A DNA stretch of 64,000 nt, from NCBI GenBank assembly GCA_030374805.1, contig JARGSG010000228.1, forward strand, positions 302,479 to 366,478, in the 5' to 3' direction. The translations under genes and the position numbers were made by a program. The notes beneath the pieces were generated by a model, which was given only the letters and a program-made list of their open reading frames with translations, did not search any database and was not told the DNA's origin. This document shows positions 9,179-20,689 of the stretch, piece after piece (the first letter of the stretch is position 1; the number at the start of each line of letters is the position of its first letter). The stretch comes from Gracilaria gracilis (lineage: Eukaryota; Rhodophyta; Florideophyceae; Gracilariales; Gracilariaceae).

Positions 9179-11841
9179 GTGTGGGGATGTCATAGAGAAG
9201 GGGAGGGAGTGTCGCAGTGGGGGGAGGGAAGGACGATAGCAAGAAGTACTAGTGCGATAGTTAGCCGTGATATTCGAGGGAAGGAGGGAGAGAGAGTGGC
9301 TGGGGTTGGCGTTCTGGAGGGGAGGGGTCGCGAAAGAGAAGTAGGAGGAGGCATTCAGGAGGCGAGAAACGAGGGCATGGAGGTTGTGGTTCATGTTAGG
9401 AGGAATCGAATGGTAGGCAGAGAAAGAACTGGAGGACCGCAACATACTGCGATGCGGGAGGATGAGTAAGTGGGGGGTATGAGGCATATGAGGGAGCATG
9501 GAAACGCGGAGGACAGTGGGAGGCGAATTGGGCGTGTGGGTGATGGAATGGGGAGCCACGCCAATTTGGGGAGGATGGAATGGCTCCGGGACAATTTGCC
9601 TGGGAGAATTGTAAGACGTAGCAGTGGTGGATCAGTGATTGAGAATGTGAGAGACAATATACCAGTGGATGGGAGGGTATTCGAAGGAGAAGATGTCGTT
9701 GTGGGAAACAGGCATAGAACTGGAGGGAACTTGGTGCAAACCGCGGTACGAACGCCTGAAGGAATACGTGTAAGGGATAATGCCGTTCGGATTGAGGACG
9801 ATCTGCATGAAGCAGGAGTCGACGATTCTGGGGATCGTGGAGAGAGGAACGGAGCAAGGGAAATGGAAACTACAGGAATAGCAGAAGGAGATGAAGAGAA
9901 CTTACGCGTGTTTCCAAGGTCTGCCTTGGTTGAGAGGGTCAATTCGTTGAGAGGGAAGCTGGGAAATATGAAGGAGGATCACTATATCATGATGGTGAGT
10001 TTGAAGTTCACGCAGAAAGAATTGGAACGGGTGGGGGAGGAGGTGAAGCAGCAAAATGTTGTTGATTGAAAGCTGAAGGGAGGCTGTGAAGGGTAGGAAG
10101 CGAAGGGGGTGTGGGAAGGAAGTGAAGGGGTGTCAAAAACATGAAATAGAGGTGCAAGAATGTTTTTACGGATTTGCAAGGGCTGTATATGATAAGATTC
10201 TCCACTATGCGAAGTTGGAGGCGTCAGAACTCTGTTTTGACACGGAGAACGTTGGTAGGAGCTGAAAGAACAGGAGTTAGACGGTGGGAGAAAGTAGGGA
10301 GGGCAGCATATTTGTGGTTGGGGAGAAGGAGATGGTACCTCGGTGCCCGTATCAAGTGGCATATGAGATGAGGGCGTATAAGCCATCAACGGAGGGAGGA
10401 AGTGATGTGCTGTTGAAGTATGTGGTGGAGACGGAAATAATGGGAGATACTTGGGAGACGATACGAGAAGCGGGAAGGAAACAGGAGTGTGTGGATAATG
10501 TGAGTGCGGACAGGTGTCTGAGGCAGCGGATGAAGCAGACATTAAGCGATGTGACTGGGGTGCGGAAGCGTGCGGCTCGCGACAACCCAGAGAGGAAAAG
10601 TGATGTACCTCGGATGTCCCATGGAATCCAAAAGCGTACATCTCAAGTACATCCTTGGCATATCTTCTGCTCATCCAGGACGTCCCAAAGACCTACACAA
10701 GACGAACGTATGATGAGCGTAAATGATAACCTTAGTACATCCAGATGACGCCCTCAGTCTGCGCTCAAGTTATCCCAGTGATGCACGAAGATATTTTCCT
10801 ATGATGTACCAAAATCTTTCGGGCGTCCGGCGGACATCACGCCATCCGACGGACATCACTTTGTGCATCATGGGTATATCATTTGTATATCAGCAGCGTG
10901 TCATTTGAACATCTCACAAACATCATTTACGGGCATCTTTCGGACATCCACGGGGTATCAGAGGTACATCTTTATATCTCAGGATTTTCACATCGAACAT
11001 CTTAGGTTCATCCTTGGGGTATCATGTCCCCTCTCTGGGCAAGTTATTATCCATCCTTGGATATGATTTGATTGCGAAACGTGCGAAACCTACTGAGGGG
11101 ACTGAGCTATGGGAAGAGCCAAAGCAGAAGATAGGGGAGACGCGCGAGAAGCTGATGGGAAGGGAGGAGGGCGGGGGGAATGAGTTGTGTGCGTGGCGAA
11201 CGACCCGGTTCGAAGACCTTGCATATTCCGGGTCTCGTGCGGTTGGGCCACCATGGGAGGTTGATGATGAAGATATGTACTTCAAGAATGGGATGGCGGT
11301 GGCAGTTTTGGAGGAGTATATGGGATACGCAGTGGAGAGACAAAGTAACGGTGAGCGGCAGTACGTGGATGGGACCGTGATGCACCTTGCGAGACTTGAC
11401 GCCTGGATTGCCTGTGTGGTGAAAACTATGAACGAGGTTGTGGGACGTGGAGGGCAAAGACAGCTTTTGTTCTCTACTTTGTATGGGAATTAACAACCTC
11501 GGGCTGTTGAAGGAATACTAGGGGTAGCCTGACAATCGCTACAGGAGGAGCATGCCGAGGAGTTTGAGAACGATGGGTTTGTGGATGAAGATCCGAGGTG
11601 TGTGTCGGGAAACTCTGGGAGAACTGCGACAGTTGGGCTGTGGGTACTATCGAGAGAGAAGATATATCTAGCTGTGAGGGAGGACTATTTTATGGCAAAA
11701 CTAACACGGAGACTAGGTGCAGTTATTGATTGTTACATAGCGGCCTGTCGACCGGAGGACGCGAGTTTCGGGCGGTTGGTGGCACACCGGGCGGAACGCA
11801 GGGAAGGGACAGGGGTTGATGGTAGGAAAGAGGCGGGCTAG
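9179..11841 (+). pseudogene. Transposon accessory protein, copy 1 (unrecognised family)
   Basis: It is homologous block by block to the minus-strand gene at 18199-20469. Shared blocks here: ARAVYDKILHYAKLEASELCF (about 10157-10250), VSADRCLRQRMKQTLSDV (about 10505-10560), LGYDLI (about 11053-11075), DGTVMHLARLDAWI (about 11367-11410) and EKIYLAVREDYF with RLGAVIDCYI (about 11655-11745). The N-terminal third is disordered and Gly/Arg/Asp-rich, ending in a likely coiled coil (about 9920-10060). The frame is broken by stops (9467, 10067 and others), several frame changes and a 454-bp miniature element at 10586-11039. It runs convergently with the transposase at 12004-15078. The same convergent pairing in the second copy suggests that this is the second protein of the transposon. 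I know no named domain for it; the start is uncertain. Confidence 0.6.
10586..11039. mobile_element. 454-bp miniature inverted-repeat element inside accessory gene copy 1
   Basis: The ends are CCCAGAGAGG (10586-10595) and CCTCTCTGGG (11030-11039), a perfect 10-bp inverted repeat with weaker symmetry for about 14 bp more. It is flanked by a 3-bp direct repeat CAA (10583-10585 and 11040-11042). Removing the element and one CAA joins the host frame as RDK-LLS-LGYDLI, matching RDK-LFLS-LGYDLI in copy 2, so the boundaries are set by the paralogue. It encodes nothing recognisable and is full of the word CATC. It is non-autonomous; the 3-bp duplication would suit CACTA-type or related transposases, but the partner is unknown. 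Confidence 0.85.
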
Positions 11842-12003
11842 TAAAGGTAGGGTGAGGTGCAGTGGGGGGGGAAGGGGTGAAGGTATGTGTGGGATGGGGA
11901 AGAGATGCTTCTTCTTTCTCATGTCATGCGTATCTTCACTTTTTCCAATTGAAAGGAAGCGAGTTGAAATTTTTATGAAGCTGAAGCTAACAGGGAATAG
12001 AGG

Positions 12004-15000
12004 CTACGTGTTGGATGGTAAATAAGGCTTGGCGGTGGGGTCTCGATAGAACCGATTGAGATAGAATCGGTGAAAGCGCCAGTGTAGGCGAGAAGTGAAG
12101 GGAGGAGCGGGGTAGTTCTGGCGGAGAACATGAACGGAGCCAAGGATGGAAGAAGAGGGGATGAGTCCATACCAAGGGTAAACGTTATCGGAAGTGGAGT
12201 GGGTAGAGGTGGGAACTGGGTGGATGGTGTGGTTATATTCGTCGTCTGTTGCCCATTGGAGGCGAACGCAGTCGAGGGTGAGATCGACGTCGTCGCTGGG
12301 TGGGACGAGTTACATGAACTGGACGAAGGCTAACTCCTTGGGAGAAGAAGTTGAAGAAAGAAGGGCGAAACGAAGAAGGGAGATGAGTTTGCAGACCCAG
12401 ACGATGGATATGGAAGGGAGAGGTGGAGCCGGCGAAGAGAACGTGGGAGAACTTTGGGGACTTGGATGAACCGAAGGAGGGGGTGGCAAAAATTTTTGGA
12501 TGAGAGGTACTGGAGGATTTTAGGGCGCGAGCTCGTTCTGCTCTTCAATGTAGTTGTCGAGTGTTGGGATGTAACCGCCGACGACGTAAGCGGAGTTGAC
12601 TATGGTGAGTCGAGTCTGACGGAGGGCGGGGGAGTTGTCAGTGATTTGTACGACTTTGATAGAGAGGGTGATGAAGGATGGGAGGGCGTCTCTTCCGAAT
12701 TGTGCAAGAATGGATAGGGTACTGGGGGGGAAGAGGTCTTGAAGAGATTTGTGAGGGAGGTGAGGATTGGCGCGAATGAATTTGTGAGCAGTGAGTAGGT
12801 CAGCGAAGGAGATGTGTTTTCCATCACGGACGAAACCGGGTTCTCGGGATTGGAGGGGGGAAGCGAGGCCAGGGGAGGAGGAGGTGATGGAAGGGTTTGT
12901 GGAGACGGGAATCCAGTCCTTGATGGCGTTGGAGCGGTGGATGGCACGAATGGTTTCTTGATGTGCGGTGGACCTGCGCTTTGAGTTTTTAAAGTAGTGG
13001 GAATTGAAGAGGGTGTGGGCGGGCTCGAATATGCCGGCATCATTGAAGTGGAGGCCTCCAAAGTGACGAATGTCCTCGACAATGTGGTCGAGGAGGTGGA
13101 ACTTGAGGGTTCCGAGGCCGGAAGTGTGGTGGGGGCCGAGGACGAGTACGGCTGTGCGCTTGAAGGAGAGGATTTGGTTGTGGAGGTCTGTGAGGCGGGC
13201 GTCGGTCCATTCGGTGAAGGTGTTGCATCGCATGGAGGCGAGGAGGAGATTCGAGTACTTGGAGAAGACGGAAGTGATGGGAGCTGAATCGACTTCGTCA
13301 CAGCATCGGTCGAAGGAGGCGCCGATGAAGGGGAAGACCATGTCGAGTGCACGGTAGTCTTTTGCTTTGAGCATACCACGCAAGCCGTCGGTAGTGAAGA
13401 AACCGTTGAGAGTTTGACCGTTGCCGGAAGTGGAGAAGTCGATGTGGAGTCCGCTTGCAAAGGAGTGCTTTTTGATGGCGGAGAGGATGGTGTTTGAATG
13501 TTTGAGGATGGAAGTGCGGACGGAGTGGAAGGGGCGACGGGACTTGGAGGAACAGGGGGTTGTGAAGAGTGCTTCTGAGCGGAGTCCTTCGATGGCGGCG
13601 AGCTTGATGAGCTTGGAGACGCCGAGGTGGAAGTTGTGGAGTGGTTCGAAGGTGAAGATGTTGTAAGGGGAGAGGAGTGGGGTGATGTTGAGAAGAGGGT
13701 ATGATTCGAAGAGGGAGGAGTACTTCGCGAGGGAGAGAGAGTGGAGGGCTTCAAGGGCTTTTTCCTTTGTGTTGCGGGAGATTCTGGGTTTACGAGCAAG
13801 GAGAGCGTCTTTTGATTGTTGGAGGAGAGTGGAGTGTGATTTGCGTGCGGCGAGGGTCTGGTGCTGAGTTCGGGGGGAAGGGGATTGCATGTGTAGGGGA
13901 AGGTCTGTGCGGGAGACAATGCATCTATGACAAGGGTGTTGGGGGCGGGTTCCGTGGGAGATGGAGAGGATGTCTTTTGCTTCGGGGATGTCGGTGCAGT
14001 AGCTGGCGATGATTCGGTGACAGTGGCGGAGAACGCCATGGGCGTCACGGAAGCGGAAGCCGTTGAGACCGGAGGAGAGGAGAGGGCCGAGGAAGTTGGA
14101 GATGGCGAGCTGAATGAGTTCCAATTTGGTGTGGCGGGGGATGTGAGAGGAGGTTTGAGGGGTGGAGTCGTGGCCTTGGGAGGGGTTGGTAGGGAGGAAG
14201 GAGGTTGGCAAGTATCCGAGAAGGGTGAGGTGTTCGGTGATGCACTTGCGACGAAAGGCATCGGAGAAGTTGAGAAGGGTGATGTAAAGGGGGTAGGAGG
14301 TGATGGAAGAGTATTTGAGGGAGGTGGAGGACTTGTCGGAGTAGATTTGGACCAAGCCGATGAAGGAGTCGATACCGGTGGAGTCGGGGGTGTGCCAGAT
14401 GCAGGAGTCGTTGGAGAAGTGCATGATTTGTTGTTTGAGGACCTGGATGGGTTCCTTTCGGAAGATGGTGGTGGAGAAGAGCTGCTGTGGGTCGGAGAGG
14501 GTGGTGGGAGCGAAGCCGATGTTGCTGACTCGGTGTTGGAAGAGGTCTGTTTGAAGTTTGAGACACCGGGAGGCGGAGGAGAAGGCGTTGTGGAAGGCGG
14601 ATTTGGAGAAGGTGGGGTCGTGGAAAAGGGAGATGAGTTCGTTTGCCTTTCGGAGGCCGAGGGAGGAGGCGATGGAAGAGATGTAGAGGATCATGGGTTC
14701 GAGGTGGGGGCTGTTGAGGAGGGGGAAGGAAGGGGGAAGAGGGGGAGTAGGGGAGGGGGAGATGAAGCAGACGGGGGTGGTGGCGATATGGTAGGCGTAG
14801 TGGGTGTGGAGGGAGAGGGAGAGTTGCTGGTGGAGGTAGAAGTCGTCGACTGTGATGGGGACGTTGTCGGAAGGGCGGTTTGTGGGAGGGGGAGGAGTAT
14901 GGAGGTGGGGGGTAGACTTGTGACGCTTGATGCGTGAGGGGAAGTAGGGAAGGCCTCCGCCTGGGAAGAGGAAACGCTTGTTTGGGTTGAGGCGACTGCA

Positions 15001-15078
15001 GCATCTCCTCTGGTGCCTTTGGATGGCGGGGATGGTCCGGGCGAAGAAGGAGCAGCCTTCAAAGCAGCAGTTGGGCAT
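12004..15078 (-). pseudogene. Plavaka/CACTA-like DNA transposase, copy 1
   Basis: ATG at 15078. The main frame (852 residues to TAA at 12520) starts with a C2H2-like finger (CCFEGCSFF, then IQRHQRR). It carries a CxxC knuckle (HPCHRC), a presumed catalytic-core segment ITPLLSPYNIFTFEPLHNFH with HLGVSKLI, and the block KFHLLDHIVEDIRHFG with E and H at GIFEPAH and KNSKRRS, as in Plavaka and CACTA Tnp2-type transposases. Homology to the fragment at 17612-18187 continues beyond the stop: the same frame resumes through VWVCKLISLLRF, TAA at 12310-12312, and QWATDDEYNHT to HRFYLNRFY, ending at 12004. The gene is therefore about 1,020 codons with two in-frame stops and local frame disturbance near 12450-12520. 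It is convergent with the accessory gene. The superfamily is inferred from motif order, not from a search. Confidence 0.65.
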
Positions 15079-15610
15079 GGCGGGGAAGGTTGGGGGGTGT
15101 TGGAGAGGATTGGGGGTACGTAGCGGGGAGCGTAATATGGCGCACGGACGGTGGGACAGAGTGATGGGGATGATTGCACGAAATTTGAAGGCGTTTCATA
15201 TATTTAGTAAACGAATGCCTGATGTGAAAGGTGTTGACTAGTGAACCGATCTCCACAAACTGAAAAGGTATTCGATCTATTTGTATACTCCTATTCCTAT
15301 TCGATAAACAGCTATTTAAGTTTCTATCTAAGTGTCTATCTCTCTATTCGCCGCCGTATACATGAACGTTGGTGACACTAATACACTTACATTGTGCTGC
15401 AAAACTACCATAAACGAAAGAAGTATGCTAGTTTCCCTTCCATCCAAACTCGCAAAGATGGAAACAATTTGGAATAATTCTTTCGAAAAAAATTAGCACA
15501 AGTGGAAAGGTGGAAACATTTTCGGAAATTAGCACTTCCAAATTTGGATAAATTCACGGGTTTTTCGTTCGTTTTAATTCGGTCATTTTTGACCGCCAAA
15601 CTAGCATTCC
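15079..15610. other. Intergenic, 5' side of transposase copy 1
   Basis: No gene recognised. 15411-15630 is AT-rich with repeated GGAAA/TTTCC words and may include the end of the transposon, but no matching inverted end was found near 8.2-8.8 kb. Confidence 0.4.
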
Positions 15611-15621
15611 AATAACACCGA

Positions 15622-17504
15622 CGTACGGCCATACTTGGAAGGAGTCTGTTTTACCATTAGGACAGACCATCATTCCTTGAGGTGGCTCATGAACATGACT
15701 GACGCTTCCAGTAGGCTCGCCCGATGAAGATTACGCCTTTCTGAGTTCGAAATCGACGTCGCCTATAGGCCGGGTATCAAGCATCAAGACGCCGATGCAC
15801 TCTCTAGGATCCTGACAGACGAAACGGATCAGTCTCTCTTGGACGACGAGCTACCCACTCCGGACCTTACGGAATACGAGTCAGATAAAGAGGATGAGTA
15901 CAAATTAGGGCAGGTTAATTGCGACGACCCAGAAGTGGATGCAAACACGGTGTCTCTTGTGGACTGGCCTATGGAAGAAGCTCGTGAAGCGCAGACCCTC
16001 GAGGTCAATGCGGTTCAGCCGGAGAAAAAGGAGCTTCTCCCCATCACCCTCGGTGAGCTCCTACAGGTCCAAAAAGACGATGTCTACTGCAAGAAGCAGG
16101 CTGACATCGTTGGAGCCCCTGGATGCCTATTTGACTGTGACCGATTTGGGTTGCTTTGTCGTAGAGCACCTCTGGACGGAGCCATTCAAAAAGTCATTCC
16201 GAAGTCTTTCAGGGCACGAGTGCTTTACTTGGCTCATTATCCACGGTTGGCTGGTCACCCTGGAAAGACGAAGATGTATAAGTCCCTACGGAAGCATTTC
16301 TTGGCCATTTATGGCAAATGACCTTTGGTTTACTTCAAAAACATGCATTTCATGTGTGAAGGCGCGTGGCTCACGTGCCAATCATCAGGCAAAACTGAAG
16401 TTGTTTCCAGCTGCCGGACCATTGGAATTCTTTGCGACTGATATTCTTGGGCCTTTGCCGTCTACGACCCACGGGAACCGCTTCATATTGGTGATTACCG
16501 ATAGGTTCACCAAGCTGACACGAGCTATTCCCCTTAGGTCCACCACGGCGACGGACGTTGCTATGGCCTTCCTGAACCACTGGGTATATCCATATGATCT
16601 GCCGCTTTATCTCCTTTCCGACAATGGACCACAGTTTGTATCCAAATTATTTGCACACGTCTGTGCATCCCTAGGCATTAAGCATGTCACCACGACGGCT
16701 TATCACCCGCAGACCAATGGAAAGGCCGGGCGTTTCAATCAGACCATCTTGGACAGGCTGGTGCCCTACACAGTCGAGCACCAGGCCGACTGGGATGACT
16801 ACGTTGGACCACTATTCTATGCGTACAACACGCAAGTCCATAGGTCTACTGGAACCACGCCCTTTGACCTGACGCTAACGCGACAGCCACTGCACTTTGC
16901 AGTGGACCTAAAGAACTCATGGATTTCTCAGGACCACACCGCTGAGGCGACTCCTGCCCACGCCAAACGGTACTCCCGAAACCGGATTGATGACATTATC
17001 CGTACTGCCCGTACCACCCTAACACGTTCCCAGCGCAGGTACAAGGCGGATTTCGACAAAGCCGTTCGGTTCACACCGTCCTTCAAGGCCTGCGAGATGG
17101 TTTATCTGGACCGCGCCCCAACGGGTAAACCAGAAGACGATATCGAGGTAATCACGGGCAAGCTCTTACCTCGTTCCACTAGACCCTACAAGGTACTGTG
17201 CTCTACCTCTCACACGATCACAATTGAGATCGATGGCCTACAGAATTCGATCTCCATTGATCGAGTCTCAAGAGGCCCGCAGCCCTCTGGACATCCGTCA
17301 GGTAATGCTTTCCATACGTTGTACACCGCATCACGTCCACAGGATACTCCGGCTGAACCCAAAACGGCCATTCCTCAGGGATCAAAGGATGTCAGAGTTG
17401 ATCCTACGGTCGCTCGGAAGCGTCCTGGAGGAGGAACAATTCCATTGGACGATGTGAGACGACTGGAAAACGAACCGCCGCCGCGCCGTTTTGGGGCAAG
17501 CTAA
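15622..17504 (+). pseudogene. Ty3/gypsy pol fragment: end of RNase H plus integrase
   Basis: It begins inside RNase H (RPYLEGVCFTIRTDHHSLRW), reaches DASSRLAR-stop-RLRLSEF, where the family has Trp (TGG to TGA, about 15725), then YRPGIKHQDADALSRI. The integrase follows: the zinc-binding HHCC region is split by a frameshift near 16300 (HYPRLAGHPGKTKMYKSLRK, then SWPFMANDLWF with CISC). The core has D in FFATDILGPL (about 16439), D in LLSDNGPQFVSK (about 16620) and, at the third position, NGKAGRFNQT, where the conserved Glu is Gly (16728-16730). A GPY/F-like segment (RPYKVLCSTSHTITIEI) ends it; no chromodomain is visible. RT, protease, gag and LTRs are absent here. It lies between two copies of the two-gene transposon and abuts the truncated transposase of copy 2. 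It is inactive. Confidence 0.9.
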
Positions 17505-17529
17505 CTATCAAATGACCTGAAGGCCAGTC

Positions 17530-18187
17530 AAGCTGACCACAGTATAACTTTGGGAGGTTCTAACCTCTGGGACTGGGTTTCTCAGGGAACTCAGCAGTTG
17601 TAAGAGGTGGTATGGTTTCCGATCTACGACATTTTGAGGCGTCGTCCAATTCTATCGTTCTAGGTAGAAACACGTACCCTATCAACCAAAGGGTGTTTTC
17701 CTCTCCAGCTTTCGGACCGAGCAGGAAGCCCAAATTCTCGAACATCTTGGTCAAAGGAGAACAAGATGCAACATGGGTTGCTCAAGTAGTCGCTCTTGTT
17801 CGTGTGTCTGTTCTCGAATACTCGGGCCTTGTTCCAGAAGTGGCATTCGTTCGGTATTTTGAGGTATTGTCGCCCGCAACAGCTTTAGACAATGTTCTGC
17901 CATGCATATCTTTACGTTGGGCTACAAGTGATGAGCAAAACCACACTGTGCCCTTCCCTGCCCATTCAAAACTAAAAAGCTCAGAACAGCTCACCTCTTG
18001 GTATGGAATGGTTCCGGGCTCAGCAATACAGGGAACAGTACATATAGTTCGTTCTAATTATCCAGCCCAGCCATTTTCTTCTACACTCCAATGGTTTCAA
18101 CATCGATTCTACATCAATAGGCTTTATCATGAGCCTGTTCAAAACCCAACTGAACCCGAAGAACCCCGTACAGAAGTAGAACAGTAA
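17530..18187 (+). pseudogene. C-terminal fragment of the same transposase family, copy 2
   Basis: Open from 17612 to TAA at 18185. It matches the C-terminus of the 12004-15078 transposase: RWATSDEQNHT against QWATDDEYNHT, WYGMVPGSAIQGTVHIVRSN against WYGLIPSSSILGSVHVLRQN, and HRFYINRLYHE against HRFYLNRFYRD. The catalytic core is missing; upstream sequence is the Ty3/gypsy fragment, whose insertion or a deletion probably removed it. It is convergent with the accessory gene copy 2, 12 bp away, repeating the gene order of copy 1 in the opposite orientation. Confidence 0.8.
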
Positions 18188-18198
18188 AATATTCCCAG

Positions 18199-20469
18199 TC
18201 ATTCTTCTTGTCCATTGTCCCCACGTTGCAATCCTCTCCCCACTGATGTGCTACTTCCAAAACACAGCATGTACATCTCCTTGAAATCCATGTCTCTTTC
18301 CTCACACTCTCCGATAAAACAATCTGTAACTGATCCCAATCTCTTGCTCACATTCTCGACGAAGAAACGTTCACGCAACGTTAGGTATATCTTTCCGCTC
18401 AAGGGCATTCGAAACGCTATCGTAGCCTCCCTCATATCATTCCCCAGCACTCCAGTTCATTTATATGCTGCACTCCCATAGTGATGGAACTCGTTGGAAT
18501 AACCTCTCTGTACATATTGCCGGACATCTTCCAACCACTTTTTCAAACAGAGAGGTAATAACTCCGCATACTTCTTCGCGAACTGTTTCTGACTTTGCCC
18601 ACCTCTTGGAGATTGAGCAGTAACAAGAGTGACAACCCTCAGAATCCATGCGTCTAAGCGAGCAAGTGTCAGTATCGTGCCATCCAATAATGTCCCTTCC
18701 TCTTTATCCTCAACATCATACGCAATGAAGTCCTTCAACACTTCTACGCCTACCGTGTTTCTGAAGAACAAGTCCTGGTCGTTCGTATCCATTTCATCCC
18801 CGTCATTCTTAGCCTTCGAATACTTCAAACGATCAAGCGGTGCCTTCCTCCACCATGACGTGGTGGGGGTTCCATTCGCACCAAGTCGCAAGATGTTCTC
18901 TTGTGCTTCCCTCAGCTGCTGTTCAACTTCATCGGCATTTTCTTCTACCACTTTTGTTCTTCTCCATATTAGATCATAACCCAACGACAAAAACAATTTA
19001 TCCCTTGTATTTCTCTTTTGCACCCCCGCAACATCACTCATTGTCTGTTTCATTCTCTGCCTTAGACACATATCCGCACACACTTCTAATATGCATCTTT
19101 CTGTGAGAGAGGCCTGTCTAATTCCTTCCCAACTCACTTCTTTCAACTCACTCTGTACCATAGTCTTCAGCAGCGCATCAGCACCCCCTTCAACAGATGG
19201 TGTGAACACTCCAAAACTGGCGAGGAGCTCCACAGGATTCTTGGGAACCATCGCGACACCATCCCCTTCGTTTCGAATTATTCCTTCTCCATTCTCCGTC
19301 GCTCCCTCCAATATTTCAGCTCGATTGATCTAATTCCTTGAAGGTTTCTAACCTTCAAAACACAGTTCACTGGTCTCTCTCCTGGCCCAAGTCAACATAT
19401 TGTGATACACTCCTCGCGCAACCCCTCGAAACGCGTCGCTTACGCGATTCGATGCTTCTTTCGTCCGGTTCGTCCGGGTTCACCGGTACGGGAAGTGTTA
19501 CTGCCCTCCTGCTTCAATGCACCACGTAAACCTTCAATCACCAGTTCTTTTTCCTCAAGTTTAGTCTTCAATGCTGTGCTGTACTCTTGCGCAACCTTTA
19601 CAAGGATCCCCGTATCATCAAATCCTCCTCCAACTTCGTTTCAGCAAATCTCTGTGGTTTCCAGAAGACGTGATTTCTTTCTAGACAGTTCCCCTGTCTT
19701 CTTCCTCTTCCTGCTCCACTTCATGTACCTCCCTTGTTCCCTGTACTCCATATACTTCTGTTCTTTGTGAAACAGTAGAGGTTAGAGTCCTCTTCATTGC
19801 ACGATATACCGGAGTTATTTCATCCCCTGCATTATCCGCACTGCCCACAGTGTCAGCCACACGCCGCTCAGAGTTCTCCTCTCTGAGTCTTTTTCGCCTT
19901 GAAAAATTCGAGTTCCGAAGATTTCCCCTTCCCACACGCTGTATGCCGACCCGTCGGGGCTTCAAGGCAACTGTAGATGCCGTTCGCGGCGAAAATGGTG
20001 ATGGCCGTGGAATGGTTGTGGGATCGCCCACACTCCGTTGTAGGTCTCTTGCAGTGGGACTACTTTCCAGTTCAGAGACACGGAAACTCTCTTGTTCTTC
20101 TTGTGAAACTCGAACCTTTTCCACAATATCCCTTGTCAACGAACCTGCCGGTTCTCGACCTTTCGGAACCGGTGAAATTTCTTCGGAGTTGGGATTTTGT
20201 TCAACATTGCCAGTGGACCGCGTTGGGGAGCTCGGCGATGGCCTACTTTGATGTAAATCGCTAGTGTTCCCAGAGTTACCTTTGCGCCGAGAATGGCGGT
20301 GACCGACGGTGGGATGAGGCCCGTGGTTGGCCTTCGCTGCTGGGGATTGACGTGGCGTTGTTTTAGCAGCCACTCGGGTTGAACTTCTGTTATCCTCACC
20401 AAGTATCTTCTTCTTCCCTACAGGCTTCTCGCGCGACTGGGTGCCCCGCGTTCTTGCCTTGTCCACCAT
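18199..20469 (-). pseudogene. Transposon accessory protein, copy 2 (unrecognised family)
   Basis: ATG at 20469 (MVDKARTRG). Residues to about 19681 form a basic, disordered N-terminal region rich in Ser, Arg and Pro. A coiled-coil segment follows (about 19650-19550: STALKTKLEEKELVIEGLRG). Next comes FRGVARGVYHNMLTWARRET with SELCF (about 19440-19350), then stops, and an intact stretch 19311-18457 with ADMCLRQRMKQTMSDVAG, LFLSLGYDLIWRRTK and DGTILTLARLDAWI, and finally 18450-18199 with GKIYLTLRERFF and KRLGSVTDCFI. All conserved blocks are shared with 9179-11841. This copy is less broken than copy 1 and is the better one for deriving a family model. It probably works with the convergent transposase; its role (DNA binding, end recognition or other) is unknown. 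Confidence 0.6.
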
Positions 20470-20689
20470 GTTGTTAATTGATACCAATGCCCAAGTTGAG
20501 GACAGAAAACAGGGAAGACAAAGAGATTGGAGATTAAAGGGGATTTGGAGAACGGTGTGAAAGAGCGAAGATGGATGGAAACGGAAGAGAATATGATGAA
20601 TAGGATAGCGGAATCAATAACGGTTAGTTTACAGAACCTGTGTAAATGATTGGAAACTACAAATCGTGCAGTTACACAAACGGAGTTGC

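Noticed and set aside
8573-9942. Minus-strand Pro/Ser/Leu-rich frames opposite the accessory gene copy 1
   Set aside because: They are complements of a purine-rich strand; the plus strand carries the homology to copy 2.
12600-14937. Large open frames in other phases and on the plus strand across the transposase (e.g. 553 residues at 12600-14261, 336 residues at 13927-14937)
   Set aside because: Low-complexity Ser/Pro- or Gly/Glu/Val-rich shadows of the true minus-strand transposase frame, whose motifs and paralogue homology identify it.
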